From Bacteroidales bacterium (GTDB taxonomy: Bacteria > Bacteroidota > Bacteroidia > Bacteroidales > UBA10428), in contig JAFGOZ010000696.1 in the NCBI GenBank assembly GCA_016926235.1, positions 1 through 8,756 of the forward strand: a DNA stretch of 8,756 nt, written 5' to 3'. Position 1 is the first letter of the stretch; the number at the start of each line of letters is the position of its first letter. This document shows positions 6,493 through 8,756 of the stretch, in pieces. The notes under the pieces were generated by a model that saw nothing but the letters and a program-made list of their open reading frames with translations, had not been told where the DNA came from and did not search any database. The translations under genes and the position numbers were made by a program.

Positions 6493-7757
6493 ACAATTAT
6501 TTCCTGAAATTGTTTTTGAATATAATCGCATACCCGTGCATTTTGAATCTTCAACTGAGATGTAATATCATCTCTTTTCTGGTAAAGTAATGTTACCTTA
6601 TTCAATATTGTTTCAATGGACTGCTCGTAAGTAACATCAATGACCATATCACTCATTTCAATACTACTAAAAACACCTATGAACTTCGGGCTGTACGCGA
6701 TTCCGACAACTGGAATGCATTGGGAAAGAGCTGCGATGCAGGCATGCATTCGTGAACCTATAAAAAAATCTACCTGACCTATGCAATATTTTATTTGATG
6801 GTGATCATATTCTGTTTCAATTATTTGCAGTTTTTTTCCAAATTTTTGATAATTATTTTTATAAACGAGTTTACTAACAGTAAAATCTGATTCCCTGCCG
6901 TGATATACATGAGGTATTAATATTGCTGTCATTCCATTTTTTTCAATAATCCATTCCAGACATTTTTCAATAAACAATGGATAGTCGATTTTCAAACTAA
7001 ACATATTGTTTATGTAACCTTTTGTGTAGAGCAAGCCAGAAATGTTTAGTCCAATAAGTAATGATTGATTATCTCTTTTTGATTTATGAAAATCTATTTC
7101 TGGTGAAGGTGATATCGGATTTAAAGCGAAACCAACATCGTAACTGAAAGATATTTTGTCATTATCTTTGGCTTTTAAAAGTTGCTTGACGTTTTCAACT
7201 CCTTCATAATCTCTGGATATTATGTAAAAAGAATTGTTTAAAATATATTTCGCAATTGATTTTATGAAAATGTTTTTATACGGACCAAATGTTTGAGGTA
7301 ATTGAACAAGTTTTTTCTTAAGTAAAATTACCAGGATTTGGGGTAATGATACGTATAAAAATTGAGAATACCCATAAATGTCAGAAAAGCTATCCCCTCC
7401 TGCAATAGTCCCTACGATATCAGCATCACAAATGTTCCGTAATGTTTTATTTGAATTTACTATAACATTTTTAAACTTTTTAAAAGGTACTATCCTGGTT
7501 AATAGAGATAAACAAAGAAGAAATGCAATATTGTTTGTTTGAAAGAAAAATCTGGAAAACCTGATGTTGATTAACGGAACTGCAAGATTACCATAGTCGG
7601 TAATGCAATTAAAAACTTCCTTTTTTCTTCCATAATCTAAAATGTGTATATCTATATCAGGAGCGTTTTTTTTTAAACAATTTATAAGTCCAACTGCCAG
7701 TGCTCCAATACCCATATTTGTTGAATTCAATGATACACCAGTTATTATAATTTTCAT
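6489..7757 (-). CDS. Polysaccharide pyruvyl transferase family protein
   Basis: A 422-residue protein of the polysaccharide pyruvyl transferase family (CsaB/WcaK/ExoV type), which forms pyruvate ketals on sugars from phosphoenolpyruvate in the cytoplasm. Visible evidence: N-terminal MKIIITGVSLNSTNMGIGAL, the usual start with a Gly/Asn-rich turn; AGGDSFSD (119-126); VQLPQTFGPYKN (151-162), a family hallmark; SRDYEG (181-186); SYDVGFAL (205-212); IPHVY (281-285); and GSRMHACIAAL (334-344), the conserved SR-x-HA loop bearing the His important for activity. AYSPKF follows. The length is usual for the longer members. The family also contains members with no shown ketalase activity, so pyruvylation is likely but not proven. 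The ATG at 7757 has a weak AGGT-type site (TAGGTAG). The TGA overlaps the GT2 start in ATGA, so the two are very likely one operon. Confidence 0.88.
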   Translation of the reverse strand: MKIIITGVSLNSTNMGIGALAVGLINCLKKNAPDIDIHILDYGRKKEVFNCITDYGNLAVPLINIRFSRFFFQTNNIAFLLCLSLLTRIVPFKKFKNVIVNSNKTLRNICDADIVGTIAGGDSFSDIYGYSQFLYVSLPQILVILLKKKLVQLPQTFGPYKNIFIKSIAKYILNNSFYIISRDYEGVENVKQLLKAKDNDKISFSYDVGFALNPISPSPEIDFHKSKRDNQSLLIGLNISGLLYTKGYINNMFSLKIDYPLFIEKCLEWIIEKNGMTAILIPHVYHGRESDFTVSKLVYKNNYQKFGKKLQIIETEYDHHQIKYCIGQVDFFIGSRMHACIAALSQCIPVVGIAYSPKFIGVFSSIEMSDMVIDVTYEQSIETILNKVTLLYQKRDDITSQLKIQNARVCDYIQKQFQEIIV

Positions 7758-7837
7758 ATACTACCTATAATATGCCCAGGTGAACTAAAGGAGCGAACTC
7801 AGCGTATTTTTCAAAATTAATTAATGGTTAGAATTCA

Positions 7838-7845
7838 CAAATATA
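7838..7845 (-). promoter_or_regulatory. TATATTTG, possible -7 box upstream of the pyruvyl transferase operon
   Basis: Read on the minus strand, TATATTTG matches the Bacteroidota TAnnTTTG box, about 80 bases upstream of the ATG at 7757. No TTTG lies at the expected -33 distance, and I see no good sigma70 pair in 7758-7870, so this is only the best of weak options. Confidence 0.25.
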
Positions 7846-7960
7846 GTGCCAAGATCACCTTTTTTTATTCAGAAAAACAGGTTTTTATGCACGGGGTGGG
7901 CTGGGATTTTCGCACGGATGGTATAAGGGGTCTGAAAAACGTCCGTCCCTGGCACTGACT

Positions 7961-8179
7961 TCAACGTTTCAGGCTGAAGCATTCGTCGTTTTCGATTCGA
8001 TTCTCAGACACAGATTGCGGGTGGGATACACCTACGCAAACACAAGTACATCCGGCACAGGAAGAGGAATAGCTGCCATTTGGGCCGCCCAGGAATGCAT
8101 CGGAAACCAGATCGCCCTTGAAAGGTTTCGCAGGACTGCCATTCCCCCCTCCAGCATCCTCAGATACAAATCCCCCCAT
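7961..8179 (-). CDS. Small Gly/Ser/Cys-rich ORF, unrecognised; possible peptide precursor
   Basis: A 72-codon frame of unknown function. It opens MGGFVSEDAGGGNGSPAKPF, has a second Gly-rich stretch FLGGPNGSY, then SSSCAGCTCVCVG (four Cys within eight residues), and ends ENDECFSLKR. The charged, Asp-containing first half, the Gly-Gly, and the dense Ser/Thr/Cys core are the layout of some ribosomally made, modified peptide precursors, but no modifying enzyme, protease or exporter is in the window. The ATG follows the tandem TAG-TAG stop of the solute-binding fragment by 5 bases, as in an operon. No clear ribosome-binding site is seen at good spacing. A frame of this length can arise by chance in the moderate-G+C segment, and another frame is open on the opposite strand (8015-8218). 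Treat it as hypothetical. Confidence 0.3.
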   Translation of the reverse strand: MGGFVSEDAGGGNGSPAKPFKGDLVSDAFLGGPNGSYSSSCAGCTCVCVGVSHPQSVSENRIENDECFSLKR

Positions 8180-8184
8180 CTCTA

Positions 8185-8676
8185 CTATCGTATCATCTCT
8201 TCCGCAAGACGATCATAGACACGGGATTTGAACAGTGGCGCGTTAATTTCGTCGAACAGTTTGGAAAGTCTCATGCCTCGTTGAGATCTGGTAAAAATGC
8301 AATACACCTTCTCTTTATCAACAGGCAGAGGAATAATCCGGTAGGCATCTTTTTTGCCAAACAACTTCAATTCATACATGAGAGAAAAATAATTGATATG
8401 AAGGAATGCGTCGGTTCGCCCCCCTTCAAGCATTTCCATAAACCGCTGGAAATAATCAGCACCGGAGACGATTTCAAAATGTATGGTCTCATGCTTCAGG
8501 ATAGGTGGAATAAATGCTTTTTCAAGAAATACCACCCTCAGATTAAGAAGATCTTCCTGAGAGGTAACTATTTTAAGCGGGCTTTTTTTCAGAACACCAA
8601 TGCAGGTCGTAATCTCTGAGAGCGGTACCTCCGGGAAAATGAATTTCTTTTCGCGCTCAGGAACCCTGGTATGGTT
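8185..8676 (-). pseudogene. Extracellular solute-binding protein, 5'-truncated
   Basis: The C-terminal 163 codons of a periplasmic solute-binding protein of the amino-acid/polar type (SBP_bac_3-like). The frame runs from just after a TAA at 8677-8679. It reads RVPEREKKFIFPEVPLSE (the family's 'sPeRe-x-x-f-x-F' turn), IGVLKKSPLKIVTSQEDL, then a second-domain FEIVSGADYFQRFMEML and EGGRTDAF (the 'L-x-x-GR-x-Da' motif that closes the ligand cleft). It ends FKSRVYDRLAEEMIR before a TAG. Roughly the first 80 to 100 residues, including signal peptide and first lobe, are missing. A GTG at 8535 could start a 116-residue product, but that would be only half a binding domain without export signal. The break at about 8677 coincides with a switch to AT-rich DNA, so the gene looks cut by recombination rather than by point mutation. 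Confidence 0.65.
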
Positions 8677-8756
8677 TTATAGGCAATTATAGAATTGGCC
8701 TAATTAATGTAAGTATTTGATTTTATTAAAATTGAATTCGATTCATCGATTTTAGA

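Larger units (their letters stand above)
7888..8676. other. Segment of contrasting (higher G+C) composition
   Basis: From about 7888 to 8676 the DNA is visibly richer in G+C than the polysaccharide genes on its left and the 80 bases on its right, which return to AT-rich sequence without a recognisable gene. It carries the truncated solute-binding gene, the small Cys-rich frame and about 70 bases of unassigned sequence (7888-7960). Either it is a remnant of the host's normal genome beside a low-G+C acquired glycan locus, or it is itself foreign. Exact composition was judged by eye. Confidence 0.5.

Noticed and set aside
7845..7956. Inverted repeat AGTGCCA / TGGCACT enclosing 112 bases
   Set aside because: Only 7 bases with an early mismatch on both sides; pairs like this occur by chance every few hundred bases.
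8015..8218. Plus-strand 67-codon frame with a TTG start
   Set aside because: It overlaps both the Cys-rich frame and the end of the solute-binding fragment on the opposite strand, with no motif and no ribosome-binding site.
8281..8619. Plus-strand 112-codon frame
   Set aside because: It is antisense to the solute-binding fragment, whose family motifs on the minus strand are convincing.
8680..8702. Hairpin-like GGCAATT...AATTGGCC as a terminator
   Set aside because: It contains a bulge, has no T-run after it, and lies beyond the broken 5' end of the solute-binding gene.

Overview
This is an AT-rich stretch of a bacterial cell-surface polysaccharide (O-antigen, capsule or exopolysaccharide) locus, with gene debris at both ends. 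One protein carries a Gly-Phe-Gly|Gln signal-peptide end and a C-terminal module resembling type IX secretion (Por/T9SS) sorting domains. That, plus one TTTG-N18-TAnnTTTG promoter-like match, points towards Bacteroidota or a relative with the same export system such as Fibrobacterota. A good sigma70-like promoter is also present, so the phylum stays open.

Layout, left to right. Positions 1 to about 97 (+) hold the tail of an IS200/REP-type Y1 transposase, broken before its catalytic tyrosine. Next, on the minus strand, are a Wzx-like flippase and a left-handed beta-helix O-acetyltransferase joined by a 4-base ATGA stop/start overlap. A 528-base divergent intergenic region holds promoter candidates and a compact palindromic element (2321-2435) bounded by 11-base inverted repeats. 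On the plus strand come a secreted TIM-barrel glycoside-hydrolase-like protein and a DUF6625-type glycosyltransferase-like protein. Convergent to these, on the minus strand, are a polysaccharide pyruvyl transferase and a family 2 glycosyltransferase, again joined by an ATGA overlap. From about 7888 to 8676 the base composition becomes visibly richer in G+C. This segment holds the C-terminal two-thirds of a periplasmic solute-binding protein with its 5' end missing, followed 5 bases later by a small Gly/Ser/Cys-rich reading frame of unknown nature.

Taken together, the two glycosyltransferase-type enzymes would add sugars, the acetyl- and pyruvyl-transferases would decorate the glycan, and the flippase would move lipid-linked units across the inner membrane. 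The exported hydrolase-like protein may trim or bind the product outside. No initiating glycosyltransferase, Wzy polymerase, chain-length regulator or nucleotide-sugar synthesis gene is visible, so the locus must continue outside the window or rely on genes elsewhere.

I did not find a clearly new multi-gene system. The best candidates for something undescribed are the palindromic element at 2321-2435, the glycan-cluster hydrolase with a T9SS-like tail, and the Cys-rich small reading frame at 7961-8179. The last may be spurious.
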